The notes: generated from the letters alone by a model not told the origin. Numbered from the stretch's first letter, positions 7,628-17,582 are shown. The stretch is DNA of 49,075 bases from Desulfobacterales bacterium CG2_30_60_27 (GCA_001873115.1 MNYK01000050.1:1-49075); one strand, 5' to 3'. Translations and numbers: made by a program.

Positions 7628-7843
7628 ACAATTGGAGCGCTGTGGCAACCCCGGCCAAGATATGATGCTTATGGCTCTTGCACCAGTTAACCATGTGTGT
7701 TTGTTATAATTTCTCATAGCGGACATCATGAAAGCATTATCTTCATTTTAATGAAATTTGCTGATCATAATGGTAAAGTATGGCAATCCATTGTCCACTA
7801 ACTGCCTGATTCTGCGACATCCAACTGAATATTGTGACAATAG

Positions 7844-7876
7844 AAAAATCGGGCCCGCGGCAAGCACGGGCCCGAT
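7844..7876 (-). terminator. Rho-independent terminator of tRNA-Arg
   Basis: On the minus strand, ATCGGGCCCG (7876-7867) and CGGGCCCGAT (7857-7848) form a 10-bp GC-rich stem with a 9-nt loop, followed by five T (7848-7844). It starts 9 bp after the tRNA 3' end. The T-tract directly adjoins the insertion sequence end. Confidence 0.85.
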
Positions 7877-7885
7877 ATCATTTTC

Positions 7886-7962
7886 TGGTGGGCGGGATGG
7901 GATTCGGACCCACGACCCTTGGCTTCGGAGGCCAATACTCTATCCAGCTGAGCTACCCGCCC
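7886..7962 (-). tRNA. tRNA-Arg(CCG)
   Basis: The minus strand gives a 77-nt cloverleaf with acceptor GGGCGGG/CCCGCCC, D-arm AGCTCAGCTGGATAGAG, anticodon stem TTGGC/GCCAA around loop CTCCGAA (anticodon CCG, codon CGG) and T-arm GTGGGTCCGAATCCCAT. The 3' CCA is encoded. A terminator follows it. The 5' end lies 76 bp from the end of tilS on the same strand. Confidence 0.97.
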
Positions 7963-8038
7963 ATAAAGAAGGAAGGGGAATATACCCCAGAAAAAAACTT
8001 CCGTAAAGCACCTTATCCCGAAATCTTCCCGCACCGCG

Positions 8039-9448
8039 TCATGGCCGCACCCGCACCCCCAAGGTCCTGACGGTGGCCGTCGTGACTCTGGCCCAGTGGG
8101 CCACACGCAGGCCGGGTACCAAGGCTACCCGGCCTGCCGACACCAGCAGCGGGCAATACCGTTGATCCTTGGCGACTTTCTGGTCCGTGAAAAAGTCACC
8201 GAGTTTCTTGGCGCCGGGCGCGCCCAGGGGATGGAAGCGATCTCCTGGCCGCGGCGGCCGCAGGGTTAAAGGAAAAACCACCTGGGCGAGATCAAGAAAG
8301 TCGCCACCCTCACCCCGCAACTCCGCAAGCGCAGGCGGGCTATCCAGCAGCTCAATAACGACCTCTAAACCGCGACCCGGCAACGGGTAGACACCAGGGC
8401 CGGCCACCGTCACCTCATAATCCGGCGCCTGCTCACCGGCCAAGGCGCCCCGATGCGCCCCCCGGCCCCGTGGATAGGAAAAATGCAGATCTGCCCCCTG
8501 CCGCCACACCCGAAGCCCGGCGGCCAGATGCAGCCCGGCGTCACCGACGGTCCGCCGCGCCAGCCGCCGTACCTGCTCAATCTGGCGAAAGGCTGGTCTT
8601 GCCCCAACCGCCAACAGGGCCTGCTCCACCACCCGGCGCTGAATGGCCGCTGGTGCCGCCAGCAGCGCCGGGATGGCCAGAAGCAGAGTTTCATCGTCCT
8701 GTTGCGTCGCCCCCTGGTAACAGGCCCGGGCCACGGCATCGAGATAGCCTTCCTCCTCGGCCAGCACCGCGGCGGTCTGCCGGAGTGTAGTCCGAACACC
8801 GGCATCAAAGTGCTTCTCCAAAAAGGGCAGGAGATCGAGCCGCACCCGATTGCGCGGAAAACGACGGTCGCGGTTGGAGCTGTCTTCCAAAAAGGGAATG
8901 CCACGGTCGGCGAGGTAACGCAACAGCGTATCCTTGGTAATACCGAGCAAGGGCCGGACGATCTTGGCCTCGCTTAGATACGCCATGCCGGCCAGCCCCT
9001 TGCGGCCAGTGCCGCGGATCAGCCGCAGCAGCACCTCCTCGGCCTGATCATCGGCGGTGTGGGCCACGGCGATTTTCCAGGCCGCATGCCGCTCCGCCTC
9101 CTGGCGCAGGAGTTCATAGCGTAACTGTCTACCGGCATGCTCCAGAGAAAGCCCTTCCTCCCGGGCCAGTCGCCGCACCTCGGCCCGAATCACTAAGCAC
9201 CGCACCCCGAGCCGGGCCGCGGCCTCCTGAACCAGGGCCGCCTCTGCCCCGGTTTCCAGCGGTCGGAGGCCGTGATCCACATACAACGCCACCACGGCAA
9301 AGTCGCCCAGCCCCGCCAGACTGGCCAGGATGTGCAGCAGGGCCATGGAGTCTGATCCGCCGGAAACCCCAACCACCACGGTCTCCCCCGGCCTGATCAG
9401 CTCCTCTTGCCGGATGATGGTCTGAATATTTTTTTCCAATGCATGCAC
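8039..9448 (-). CDS. tilS: tRNA(Ile)-lysidine synthetase
   Basis: It ligates lysine to C34 of the CAU-anticodon tRNA-Ile using ATP, so that the tRNA reads AUA codons. The PP-loop SGGSDS follows a short N-terminal helix. HTADDQAEEVLLRLIRGTG, LSEAKIVRPLLGITKDTLLR and EDSSNRDRRFPRNRVRLDLL are the family's conserved N-terminal blocks. A TilS C-terminal substrate domain ends the protein (PPRPGDRFHPLGAPGAKKLG, then the DQKVAKDQR region). Length is 469 residues from the GTG at 9446-9448. The start is uncertain because no good ribosome-binding site is present and the frame runs open to 9520. It is the last gene downstream of the rod-shape operon, about 140 bp after rodA. Confidence 0.93.
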   Translation of the reverse strand: MHALEKNIQTIIRQEELIRPGETVVVGVSGGSDSMALLHILASLAGLGDFAVVALYVDHGLRPLETGAEAALVQEAAARLGVRCLVIRAEVRRLAREEGLSLEHAGRQLRYELLRQEAERHAAWKIAVAHTADDQAEEVLLRLIRGTGRKGLAGMAYLSEAKIVRPLLGITKDTLLRYLADRGIPFLEDSSNRDRRFPRNRVRLDLLPFLEKHFDAGVRTTLRQTAAVLAEEEGYLDAVARACYQGATQQDDETLLLAIPALLAAPAAIQRRVVEQALLAVGARPAFRQIEQVRRLARRTVGDAGLHLAAGLRVWRQGADLHFSYPRGRGAHRGALAGEQAPDYEVTVAGPGVYPLPGRGLEVVIELLDSPPALAELRGEGGDFLDLAQVVFPLTLRPPRPGDRFHPLGAPGAKKLGDFFTDQKVAKDQRYCPLLVSAGRVALVPGLRVAHWARVTTATVRTLGVRVRP

Positions 9449-9589
9449 GATGATTACTATCCAGCTTACGCACCTAAAACGTGCGGATGTCAGGGCCTGT
9501 AACGGTTCAGTAGTCTGCAAAGCGAAACTGCGAAGCAGATGTGGTGCTGCTGGACAGTTATCAAAAAAAGTTCAGAAAGCCCTGGCCCA

Positions 9590-10702
9590 TCACATCGGCG
9601 CCAGATAACGGCGCATGCGGATGTTCATGAGGATGCCGATACCGACCAGGGTGGCGAAAAGCGACGAGCCGCCGTAGGAAAAAAGCGGTAGCGGCATACC
9701 CACCACGGGCAGCAAGCCCAGGACCATGGCCAGGTTGATGAAGGCCTGCCAGAAGATGAGACTGATGATCCCGAAGGCCAGGATGGCCCCGAACTTGTCC
9801 CGCGACGAGATCACCACGTTCATCCCCCAGAGGATGAGGAAGAAATAGGTGGCCACGAAGAAAATCGAGCCTACAAAACCCCACTCCTCGGCCCACACCG
9901 AAAAGGCGAAATCGGTGTGCCGCTCGGGCAAAAAATCGAGATGCCCCTGGGTGCCCTTGAGATAGCCCTTGCCGAGCTTCATGCCCGAGCCCACCGCGAT
10001 CTTGGACTGGATGATGTGATAGCCCGCGTTTCTGGGGTCGCCCTCCGGGTTCAAAAAGGTCTCGATGCGCTGTTTTTGATAGGGCTTGAGAAAATACATC
10101 CAGCCCACCGGCACGGTGGTGATGCAAAAGGTCAAAAGAACCCCCAGGGTCAGCCACTTCAATTTGACGAACAGGGTCATGGACACAAAAACGAAGCCGA
10201 GCATGAGCGCCGTGCCCAGGTCAGGCTGCTTCATGATCAGAAGAAAAGGCGCCAGGGTAAGCAGAACCGGCACGGCCAGTTCCCGCAGGGTGAAACCCTT
10301 GCCCGTGTCCTTCCGGTAATAGTAACTGGCCAGGGTGATCACCAGAATCACCTTGGCCGGTTCCGAGGGCTGCAGGTTGAAAAAGCCCAGGGGAATCCAG
10401 CGCTGGCTGCCGCCGACGGTCCTGCCGAGCAAGAGGGCCGCGCCCAACAGCAGCAGCCCCGCGCCATACAGTGGATAATTCCAGGTAATGAGCCGCCGGT
10501 AGTCAATGCTGATAATGGCCAGAATCAGGAGCAGGCCGCCAACGAAAAAATAGACCTGCTTGAGGTACAGCGGCGTACCATAGGACGCCGCCATAAAGGT
10601 AGCGCTGTAGAGATTCAGGAGCCCCATGGCGCCGATCACCAGGACCGTGCCCAGCAGCACCCAGTCAAAATTCAGCAGCAGCCTGCGATCAAAACGCCAC
10701 AT
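9590..10702 (-). CDS. rodA: Rod shape-determining SEDS peptidoglycan polymerase RodA
   Basis: RodA is the membrane glycosyltransferase that, with PBP2, makes lateral-wall peptidoglycan under MreB guidance. The 370-residue product has about ten hydrophobic segments. It carries the SEDS signatures QPSEPAKVILVITLASYYY, KQPDLGTALMLGFVFVSMT (with the essential Asp) and GMPLPLFSYGGSSL near the C-terminus. I chose the ATG at 10700-10702 because GAGG lies five bases upstream; a GTG two codons earlier is possible. It is the last member of mreBCD-mrdA-rodA, 134 bp after mrdA. Confidence 0.95.
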   Translation of the reverse strand: MWRFDRRLLLNFDWVLLGTVLVIGAMGLLNLYSATFMAASYGTPLYLKQVYFFVGGLLLILAIISIDYRRLITWNYPLYGAGLLLLGAALLLGRTVGGSQRWIPLGFFNLQPSEPAKVILVITLASYYYRKDTGKGFTLRELAVPVLLTLAPFLLIMKQPDLGTALMLGFVFVSMTLFVKLKWLTLGVLLTFCITTVPVGWMYFLKPYQKQRIETFLNPEGDPRNAGYHIIQSKIAVGSGMKLGKGYLKGTQGHLDFLPERHTDFAFSVWAEEWGFVGSIFFVATYFFLILWGMNVVISSRDKFGAILAFGIISLIFWQAFINLAMVLGLLPVVGMPLPLFSYGGSSLFATLVGIGILMNIRMRRYLAPM

Positions 10703-10842
10703 ATCCACCTCGCAAATTCAGCCAATTCAGGCTATAGACCGAAGGCTGTTAGCTCCCCTGGCGTCCCCTCGCTGGGGCCAAGCACAATTCTTTCATACAG
10801 TCTAAACGCCTGCGCCCTATCCACCTGAGAAGTTAATCCGCC

Positions 10843-12759
10843 TCAGTCCGCATCACCGGCCGGTTCGGAGGCCGACGGGGCCAACGGCTGCCCGCCTTCG
10901 CTCGGGCCGATTTTCCCGGCAAAATACTGCTTGAGCACCTCCCGGGCCACCGGGGCGGCCGCCGAGCCGCCATGGCCACCGTGTTCCACCAGCACGGTGA
11001 CGGCGATCTCCGGCTTGTCGGCCGGCGCAAAGCAGGTGAACCAGGCGTGGTCCCGATATTTATAGGGGATGTTGGCGGCGGCCACCCCCTTATAATGCTC
11101 CAACCGCACCACCTGGGCGGTGCCGGTCTTACCGCCGACCAGCACCCCTTCCAGCCTGGCCTGGCTGCCGGTGCCGTGTTTTTCGTTAACCGCGCTCACC
11201 AGACCGGCGCGGACCAGGGCCAGCGCCTCACGGCTACCCTTTACCTCGCCATCCACCAGCGGCGTGAAGCGGCTGACGAACTTGCCGTCCGCGTCCGCCA
11301 CCGCCTCAACATACTGGGGCCGGTACAAGGTACCGCCATTGGCCAGGGTCGCGGTCATCCGACAGATCTGCAGCGGCGTGGTCGCGTCAAAACCCTGGCC
11401 GATGGCCACGGACAGGGTTTCCCCGTCCTGCCAGCTCTCCTTGCGGGCCTGTTTCTTCCAGACCTTGGTCGGCACCACGCCAGCCTTCTCGTTTTCCAGA
11501 TCAATCCCCGAGACCGCGCCGAGGCCTAAACTTTTGGCGTACTGAGCAAGCCGGTCCACCCCCAAACGCTGACCAACCGTATAGAAGTAGACGTCACATG
11601 ATTCAGTCAAGGCCCGGTGCAGATTGACCGCCCCGTGGCCCCCGTGTTTCCAGCAACCATAGTGCCGATTGCCGAAGAACAGGCTGCCCGTGCAATTGAT
11701 AACCGTATCCGGGGTAATCACCCCTTCGGACAGACCGGCCAGGGCCGTAACAATCTTGTAAGTGGAGCCCGGGGCGTAGACCCCCTGCAGCGGCTTGTTG
11801 ACCAAGGGCTTCATCGGGTTGTCCAACAAAGCCTGCCAGTCCTTCTGGGAGATGCCGCCGGCCCACTGGGTGAGCTTAATCGCCGGCGCGCTGGCCAGGA
11901 CCAGCACCCGGCCAGTGTTCACCTCCAGGGCCACCACGGCACCGGCCTTGCCGGCCATGGCCCGCTCGGCGGCCTGCTGCAGATCGGCATCCAGGGTGAG
12001 GGAGAAATCCGCGCCAGGCAGGGGCTCTTGCACCTGCAACTGTTGCTGTTCAAAGCCGCGGACATCCACCTCCACGTAATTTCTGCCCTTCTCGCCACGC
12101 AACTGCGCCTCGTGGCGTGCCTCGACCCCGGTCTTCCCCACCTGATCGCCACCCTGATAGATGTCGTCCGCGCGAGTCTCCAGCTCCTTTTTGTTGATCT
12201 CACCGAGATAACCGATAAAGTGCGAGGCAAACTCGTCGTTCAGGTATTGCCGGGTCGGCAGGACCTCGATGCGAACGCCGGGCAACTGATAACGGTGATT
12301 TTCCAGATAGACCAGTTCCGCCCAGGGGATGTCCTCGGCCAGCCGCAAGGGCATGTAGGGTGGCTGGCTGGAGCCGGCCCGCACCCGGTCGAGGAGCACG
12401 GGAATGTCGAGGTGCAGGATCCCGGCCAGCGCCTTGATGACCTCATCAGGGTTGGGGGCATCCTCCTTCATCCAGACCACATTGAAGCTTGGCCGGTTGC
12501 CAACGATGACCGTGCCCCGCCGGTCGGTGATAATGCCCCGGGGCGCCTGGATAACCTGGACGCGGACGCGGTTCTCCTCCGCCTGATGGGAGTAGTCCTC
12601 GCCCAGGTGAATCTGCAGGTACCAGAGCCTGGCAATCAGGATGGCGATCAGGGAGATGATAACCATGGTGGCGATGTCCACCCGCTTCTTCAGGAGAAGC
12701 AGATCGGCGTCATCTATATTATCGATGCGGGTACCGACCCGCCGTTTGCGTAGGACCAT
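10843..12759 (-). CDS. mrdA: Penicillin-binding protein 2 (elongasome transpeptidase)
   Basis: This is the class B transpeptidase that crosslinks lateral-wall peptidoglycan as RodA's partner. The 638-residue protein has a basic N-terminus, one membrane anchor at about 28-50 (VDIATMVIISLIAILIARLW) and a pedestal domain (APRGIITDRRGTVIVGNRPS). The transpeptidase domain carries the active-site SxxK in YAPGSTYKIVTAL, an SxD/SxN-type motif in TESCDVYFY and KTG in VGGKTGTAQV. All catalytic motifs are intact. The start ATG at 12757-12759 has GGA seven bases upstream. It begins 32 bp after mreD. Confidence 0.95.
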   Translation of the reverse strand: MVLRKRRVGTRIDNIDDADLLLLKKRVDIATMVIISLIAILIARLWYLQIHLGEDYSHQAEENRVRVQVIQAPRGIITDRRGTVIVGNRPSFNVVWMKEDAPNPDEVIKALAGILHLDIPVLLDRVRAGSSQPPYMPLRLAEDIPWAELVYLENHRYQLPGVRIEVLPTRQYLNDEFASHFIGYLGEINKKELETRADDIYQGGDQVGKTGVEARHEAQLRGEKGRNYVEVDVRGFEQQQLQVQEPLPGADFSLTLDADLQQAAERAMAGKAGAVVALEVNTGRVLVLASAPAIKLTQWAGGISQKDWQALLDNPMKPLVNKPLQGVYAPGSTYKIVTALAGLSEGVITPDTVINCTGSLFFGNRHYGCWKHGGHGAVNLHRALTESCDVYFYTVGQRLGVDRLAQYAKSLGLGAVSGIDLENEKAGVVPTKVWKKQARKESWQDGETLSVAIGQGFDATTPLQICRMTATLANGGTLYRPQYVEAVADADGKFVSRFTPLVDGEVKGSREALALVRAGLVSAVNEKHGTGSQARLEGVLVGGKTGTAQVVRLEHYKGVAAANIPYKYRDHAWFTCFAPADKPEIAVTVLVEHGGHGGSAAAPVAREVLKQYFAGKIGPSEGGQPLAPSASEPAGDAD

Positions 12760-12791
12760 CGGTTTCCATTACGATCACCTGGCAGCCAGGG

Positions 12792-13385
12792 TCAGTCTTC
12801 CCGGTTCGGATGGGCGGTTGGCCGCCGGCCCCGGGCAGGGGTGGCGAAGCGGTTCACGGAACGCGCGGCCCCAAACGGGGACCAGCGCGGTCGCCCCTGG
12901 TCGAACCAGCCCATAAGCCAATCGAAGATAAAAAACAGGGGCATGGCCATAACGGCCAGGATAAGCAGGCGCAGCAGGAGATCCGGCCAGGACCAGTGCA
13001 TAATTTCATCTGGTTCCAGCATGGTCGTGCCCATGAAGACTACACTGTTCATGAACAGATAACTGGCCACCACCAGGGGAATCTGATAGGCGGCATCGCC
13101 GATCGCCAGTTGCCGGGCGATCAGTTGTACCACGGTGAAGACCACGAGATACATCACCGGATAGAGCCCCAGAAAAATGCCGGAAAAGATATCCATCAGC
13201 AGGCCGAAGAACAGGGTCAGCACGGCGCCTTGGAACACCGGCATGCGCAAGGCGAGAAAGATCACCAGGATGAAGAGCAGGTCCGGCTTGCCGATCCAGG
13301 CCGGCAGGGCCGGGAAAATTGTGGTCTGCGTCACCAGCAGCAGCACGCCGAGACCAAGGAAGCAGAGGCTGCGCATGGGTCTCAC
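12792..13385 (-). CDS. mreD: Rod shape-determining protein MreD
   Basis: MreD is the small integral membrane partner that links MreC and MreB to the RodA-PBP2 synthase. The product is 197 residues with five or six hydrophobic segments, including LCFLGLGVLLLVTQTTIFPA, LLFILVIFLALRMPVFQGAV and FFGLLMDIFSGIFLGLYPV (the family's D-x-x-S-G-x-x-G region). The tail from about 165 is hydrophilic and arginine/proline-rich, longer than in many MreD proteins. Its ATG overlaps the mreC stop by 4 bp, implying coupled translation. Confidence 0.88.
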   Translation of the reverse strand: MRPMRSLCFLGLGVLLLVTQTTIFPALPAWIGKPDLLFILVIFLALRMPVFQGAVLTLFFGLLMDIFSGIFLGLYPVMYLVVFTVVQLIARQLAIGDAAYQIPLVVASYLFMNSVVFMGTTMLEPDEIMHWSWPDLLLRLLILAVMAMPLFFIFDWLMGWFDQGRPRWSPFGAARSVNRFATPARGRRPTAHPNRED

Positions 13386-14221
13386 TCCTCCTCGGTCAGC
13401 GATTTCTCTTGCAGGATGATGACCAGGTATTCGAGCTGCTCGAAGTTTACCGCCGACGCCACCTCGATCTGCTGGAACATGCCCCGCCGGTTACGCACCA
13501 CCTTGGCCACCGTGCCGAGCACCAGGCCCTTGGGAAAAACCCCGCCCAGGCCCGAAGTCAGCACGATCTCGCCCTCCTTCACCTCGTTGTTCTTGAGGAC
13601 ATACTGCAGGTCAAAGCCCTTGCCGTTACCCTTGACGATCCCCTGCACCCGTGACTCTTGGAGCAGAACGTCAATGGCACTGTTGGGATCGTTGGCCAGC
13701 AGGATCTTGGCGAAATGGGGGGAGGCGTTACGAACCTGGCCCACCACCCCCTCGCCGCTCACCACCGGCATGCCCATCTGCACGCCATCGCTGGTCCCCT
13801 GGTTGATGATCACCGTGTTGAACCACTGGGAAGGATCGCGACCAACGATCCGGGCGGTGAGGAAGGGAGCGGCCAGCTCCTTCTTCAGGTTGAGCAACTT
13901 CTCAAGCCGCACATTGTTGGCCATGGCCTCCCGGTACTTCACCAGGTCGGCCTGGGCCTGCTGCAGCTCCCCGCGCAGGCGATAGTTTTCCTCGCGCACC
14001 CCCCAGAGGGCCACATAACCGTCCCACCCGCCCCGAACCGCGGAGACCACCCGGGTGACGCCGGACTGCAACCCGCCGACCAGTTCCAGGGCCAGCTTGT
14101 GGGAGGCGCTGAACTCCTGCCGGCCAACCGTGGAGACGAGGAAAATCAAAACCAGGGTAAAAACGAGCCCGAAGAGCAAATAGGATTTGAGCTTACGGTT
14201 ACGCTTTGTTCGTTTCCTCAT
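13382..14221 (-). CDS. mreC: Rod shape-determining protein MreC
   Basis: MreC is the periplasmic scaffold of the elongasome that activates PBP2. From the ATG at 14219-14221 (AGG upstream) it is 279 residues. It has a very basic N-terminus (MRKRTKRNRKLK), one membrane anchor (LLFGLVFTLVLIFLVSTVG) and a coiled coil at about 70-110 (LWGVREENYRLRGELQQAQA). A beta-barrel domain follows, with TARIVGRDPSQWFNTVIINQ, GMPVVSGEGVVGQV and VLTSGLGGVFPKGLVLGTV, all typical of the family. The frame continues 15 codons upstream without a better start. It overlaps mreD by 4 bp and follows mreB by about 110 bp. Confidence 0.95.
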   Translation of the reverse strand: MRKRTKRNRKLKSYLLFGLVFTLVLIFLVSTVGRQEFSASHKLALELVGGLQSGVTRVVSAVRGGWDGYVALWGVREENYRLRGELQQAQADLVKYREAMANNVRLEKLLNLKKELAAPFLTARIVGRDPSQWFNTVIINQGTSDGVQMGMPVVSGEGVVGQVRNASPHFAKILLANDPNSAIDVLLQESRVQGIVKGNGKGFDLQYVLKNNEVKEGEIVLTSGLGGVFPKGLVLGTVAKVVRNRRGMFQQIEVASAVNFEQLEYLVIILQEKSLTEEE

Positions 14222-14331
14222 GGCACCTGCCGCAACCGGGAAACCGGGAGATAACGACCCGCACAACGGGCCGGAAAGGGCAAAGACGGCGAGAGAACAG
14301 GGACCAATGACCTCACCCGCCAGGCCGTTGC

Positions 14332-15408
<1,077 letters not shown>

Positions 15409-15452
15409 TTACGGTTTTACCAAGAAAAAATGAATTACCCTAAAACCGCATT

Positions 15453-15481
15453 ACTTTAACAAACTCTACTTTTCTTGGCAA
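15453..15481 (-). promoter_or_regulatory. Putative sigma-70 promoter of the mreB operon
   Basis: Reading the minus strand, TTGCCA (15481-15476, 5 of 6 matches) is followed after exactly 17 bp by TAAAGT (15458-15453, 4 of 6). It lies about 85 bp before the mreB ATG in an AT-rich stretch. Confidence 0.45.
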
Positions 15482-15604
15482 GGGAAATGGCGGGCCGGGA
15501 AATGGCGGGCCGTGGGGAGAAAAACCTTGACACCCTTTACAGGGCCATGGTATTCAATCCGTTCGAAAATCACGGGGGCATGCGACCCGGAACGGCCATG
15601 GTGT

Positions 15605-15680
<76 letters not shown>

Positions 15681-15756
15681 ATTTCCGACCGTTAGCACGT
15701 TATGCCCAGTCCAAATACGCTTTTTAGGGAGGGCCTGACCGGTTTTTCTTAAAAAG

Positions 15757-15807
15757 AAGCCTCTGTCGCTCTCAAGAATTGGCCTTCTTCCCGCGGCAGA
15801 GGCTTTT
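15757..15807 (+). terminator. Putative terminator after tRNA-Ala
   Basis: AAGCCTCTGTCGC (15757-15769) pairs with GCGGCAGAGGCTT (15793-15805), with one G-T pair, and ends in TTTT. The loop is long (23 nt). It begins 76 bp after the tRNA and precedes the small CDS at 15827. Confidence 0.55.
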
Positions 15808-15826
15808 CTCTTGCCGTCTGGCCATC

Positions 15827-16015
15827 ATGACCAAACAAAAAACCATGGAAAGCGCTGAGAACCTGGAGGGCAAGCCTGTCACCGACGATGCCATCCTTAA
15901 GGTGGCCAAAGAGGTGGTCATCAAATTCATCGAGGTCGGCCGCCTCACCCCGGCCAACTTTGACGAGACCTTCAGCCTGATCTACCGGGCCATCCAGCAC
16001 ACGGTCCGCTCCTGA
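15827..16015 (+). CDS. Small protein of unknown function upstream of mpl
   Basis: The product is 62 residues from the ATG at 15827-15829; an ATG six codons on is an alternative, and neither has a clear ribosome-binding site. The frame reaches back to 15779, but that overlaps the terminator stem. The protein is acidic and helical: DDAILKVAKEVVIKFIEVGR, then LTPANFDETFSLIYRAIQHT. No signal peptide, membrane span or cysteine is present. It ends 29 bp before mpl, so co-transcription is likely. I recognise no named domain; the look is that of a conserved small cytosolic protein, but this is not demonstrated. Confidence 0.55.
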   Translation: MTKQKTMESAENLEGKPVTDDAILKVAKEVVIKFIEVGRLTPANFDETFSLIYRAIQHTVRS

Positions 16016-16044
16016 GCCCCGTTGCCCCTCCCACAGGATTCCCG

Positions 16045-17544
16045 GTGCCCACTCCCTCTTCCCAATCACCGGCAACAAGCCTCCTTGACCCCGGCCTCAA
16101 CCAGGCTCCGGCCAAAACTCACCATATCCATATCATGGGCATCTGCGGCACCGGCATGGCCGCCCTTGCCGGCATGCTGAAGGAGGGTGGCTTTCTGGTC
16201 ACCGGCTCGGATCAGCACGTCTACCCGCCCATGAGCACCTTCCTGGCCGGGCTCGGTATTCCGATCATGACCGGCTATCGGGCCGAGAACCTCGTCCCGA
16301 CGCCTGATCTGGTGGTGGTCGGTAACGTCATCACCCGGGTCAACCCCGAGGCCGTGGCCCTGGCCGCGACCCGCCTGCCCTATCTCTCCTTTCCCCAGGC
16401 CCTGGCCCACTTCTTCCTGCAAGGCAAAACCCCGCTGGTGGTGACCGGCACCCACGGCAAGACTACCACCGCCTCGCTCCTGGCCTCCATCCTCCATGGC
16501 GCGGGCCGTGACCCGGGCTTTCTGATCGGCGGCCTGCTCCAGGGTTTTAGCCGCAATTTTCGCCACGGCGCTGGCCAGGAATTCGTGGTGGAGGGCGACG
16601 AATACGACACCGCCTTTTTCGACAAAGGTCCGAAATTTCTTCATTATCGCCCGGAGATCGCCGTGATCACCAGCATTGAGTTTGATCACGCCGACATCTA
16701 CGCCGACCTCGCGGCGGTGATCAGCTCCTTCAGAAAACTCCTGGCTATCATGCCGGCCACCGGCTGCCTGGTCGCCTGCCTGGACGACCCGGTGGTCCGC
16801 GACCTGGTGCAAGAGGCCCCCTGTCCGGTCTTGGGCTACGGAGAGGGGCCGGGCCTCGACTGGACCCTTGCCGAACTGGAAAATGCCGCGGCCGCCACCT
16901 CCTTCACCGTGCTGAAAAACGGCAAGGAATATGGCCGGTTCAGCAGCCCCATGCCCGGCCGACATAACGGCCTGAATGTCCTGGCGACCCTGGCGGTGCT
17001 GGACCGACTGGGGGTGGACCGCCAGATTATGGCCCGGGAACTCGCCCGCTTTCAGGGGGTAAAACGCCGCCAGGAGGTGCGCGGCGTGGTGGCCCAAGTC
17101 ACGGTGATCGATGATTTCGCCCACCACCCCACCGCGGTCGCCGAAACCCTGACGGCCCTGCGCGGCAAGTACGCCGGCCACCGCCTCATCGTGGTGTTCG
17201 ACCCGCGCACCAACTCCAGCCGGCGCCGGGTATTCCAGCAGGCCTATGTCTCCGCCTTTGACCCGGCCAACCTGGTGATCATTCGCGAACCCGAGCCCCT
17301 GGCCGCCGTGCCCGCGGCGGAACGCTTTTCGGCCCGACAACTGGTGGCCGATCTCTGCCAGCGCGGGGTCGCCGCCCATTATGGGGCCGACACCAACGCC
17401 ATCCTGGCCCAGCTTGCCGGCCTGGCCACGGCCGGCGACGTGGTCGCTATCCTGTCAAACGGCGGATTCGACAACATTCACCAGCGCCTCCTGGAAATTT
17501 TATCGGCAAAGGACCAAACGACAGAACGCCCGCCGGAGTCCTGA
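16045..17544 (+). CDS. mpl: UDP-N-acetylmuramate:L-alanyl-gamma-D-glutamyl-meso-DAP ligase
   Basis: It attaches recycled tripeptide released from murein to UDP-MurNAc, salvaging wall peptides for new synthesis. The Mur ligase layout is clear: the N-terminal nucleotide fold HIHIMGICGTGMAALAGMLK, P-loop GTHGKTTTASLL, the Mpl-type EGDEYDTAFFDKGPKFLHYR, and the C-terminal DDFAHHPTAV. EYDTAFFDK separates it from MurC. The 499-residue length is somewhat long, with about 30 extra N-terminal residues rich in Pro, Ser and Ala. The start is a GTG at 16045-16047 with AGGA seven bases upstream. A CCCCGG-CTCA-CCGGGG hairpin follows at 17556-17571, without a T-tract. Confidence 0.93.
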   Translation: MPTPSSQSPATSLLDPGLNQAPAKTHHIHIMGICGTGMAALAGMLKEGGFLVTGSDQHVYPPMSTFLAGLGIPIMTGYRAENLVPTPDLVVVGNVITRVNPEAVALAATRLPYLSFPQALAHFFLQGKTPLVVTGTHGKTTTASLLASILHGAGRDPGFLIGGLLQGFSRNFRHGAGQEFVVEGDEYDTAFFDKGPKFLHYRPEIAVITSIEFDHADIYADLAAVISSFRKLLAIMPATGCLVACLDDPVVRDLVQEAPCPVLGYGEGPGLDWTLAELENAAAATSFTVLKNGKEYGRFSSPMPGRHNGLNVLATLAVLDRLGVDRQIMARELARFQGVKRRQEVRGVVAQVTVIDDFAHHPTAVAETLTALRGKYAGHRLIVVFDPRTNSSRRRVFQQAYVSAFDPANLVIIREPEPLAAVPAAERFSARQLVADLCQRGVAAHYGADTNAILAQLAGLATAGDVVAILSNGGFDNIHQRLLEILSAKDQTTERPPES

Positions 17545-17582
17545 CCTGCCACTTACCCCGGCTCACCGGGGGGCGCCAAAAG

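Larger units (their letters stand above)
5074..7843 (-). mobile_element. Complete 2.77-kb insertion sequence, family not assigned
   Basis: Perfect 25-bp terminal inverted repeats mark the ends: 5074-5098 (starting CTATTGTCACAATATTC) and its exact complement at 7819-7843. Between them are only the transposase frames on the minus strand and a leader with an inverted repeat. AAAAA follows the right end (7844-7848). AAAAAG precedes the left end (5068-5073), so a 5-bp target duplication is possible if the left end includes the G. The element looks intact and therefore recent. The transposase has a DDE layout with a zinc-ribbon front and a downstream NNxxEQ glutamate. I cannot place it confidently in a named IS family. 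Confidence 0.9.

Noticed and set aside
6938-7729. Upstream 260 codons of the long transposase frame as genuine protein
   Set aside because: The sequence is Arg/Ser/Gly-rich with no domain, while the overlapping frame has a strong ribosome-binding site and clear HTH units. It is a shadow of orfA.
10709-10842. Regulatory RNA or attenuator between mrdA and rodA
   Set aside because: A GC-rich inverted pair (CCCCTGGCG/CGCTGGGG-like) is present, but it is short and has no T-tract; a dispersed repeat fits better.
16066-17379. 437-codon open frame antisense to mpl, with similar long antisense frames at 24190-25602, 27646-29085 and 35092-37179
   Set aside because: All lie opposite well-identified genes. 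Their Gly/His/Gln/Asp-rich sequences are the usual product of high-GC antisense reading.
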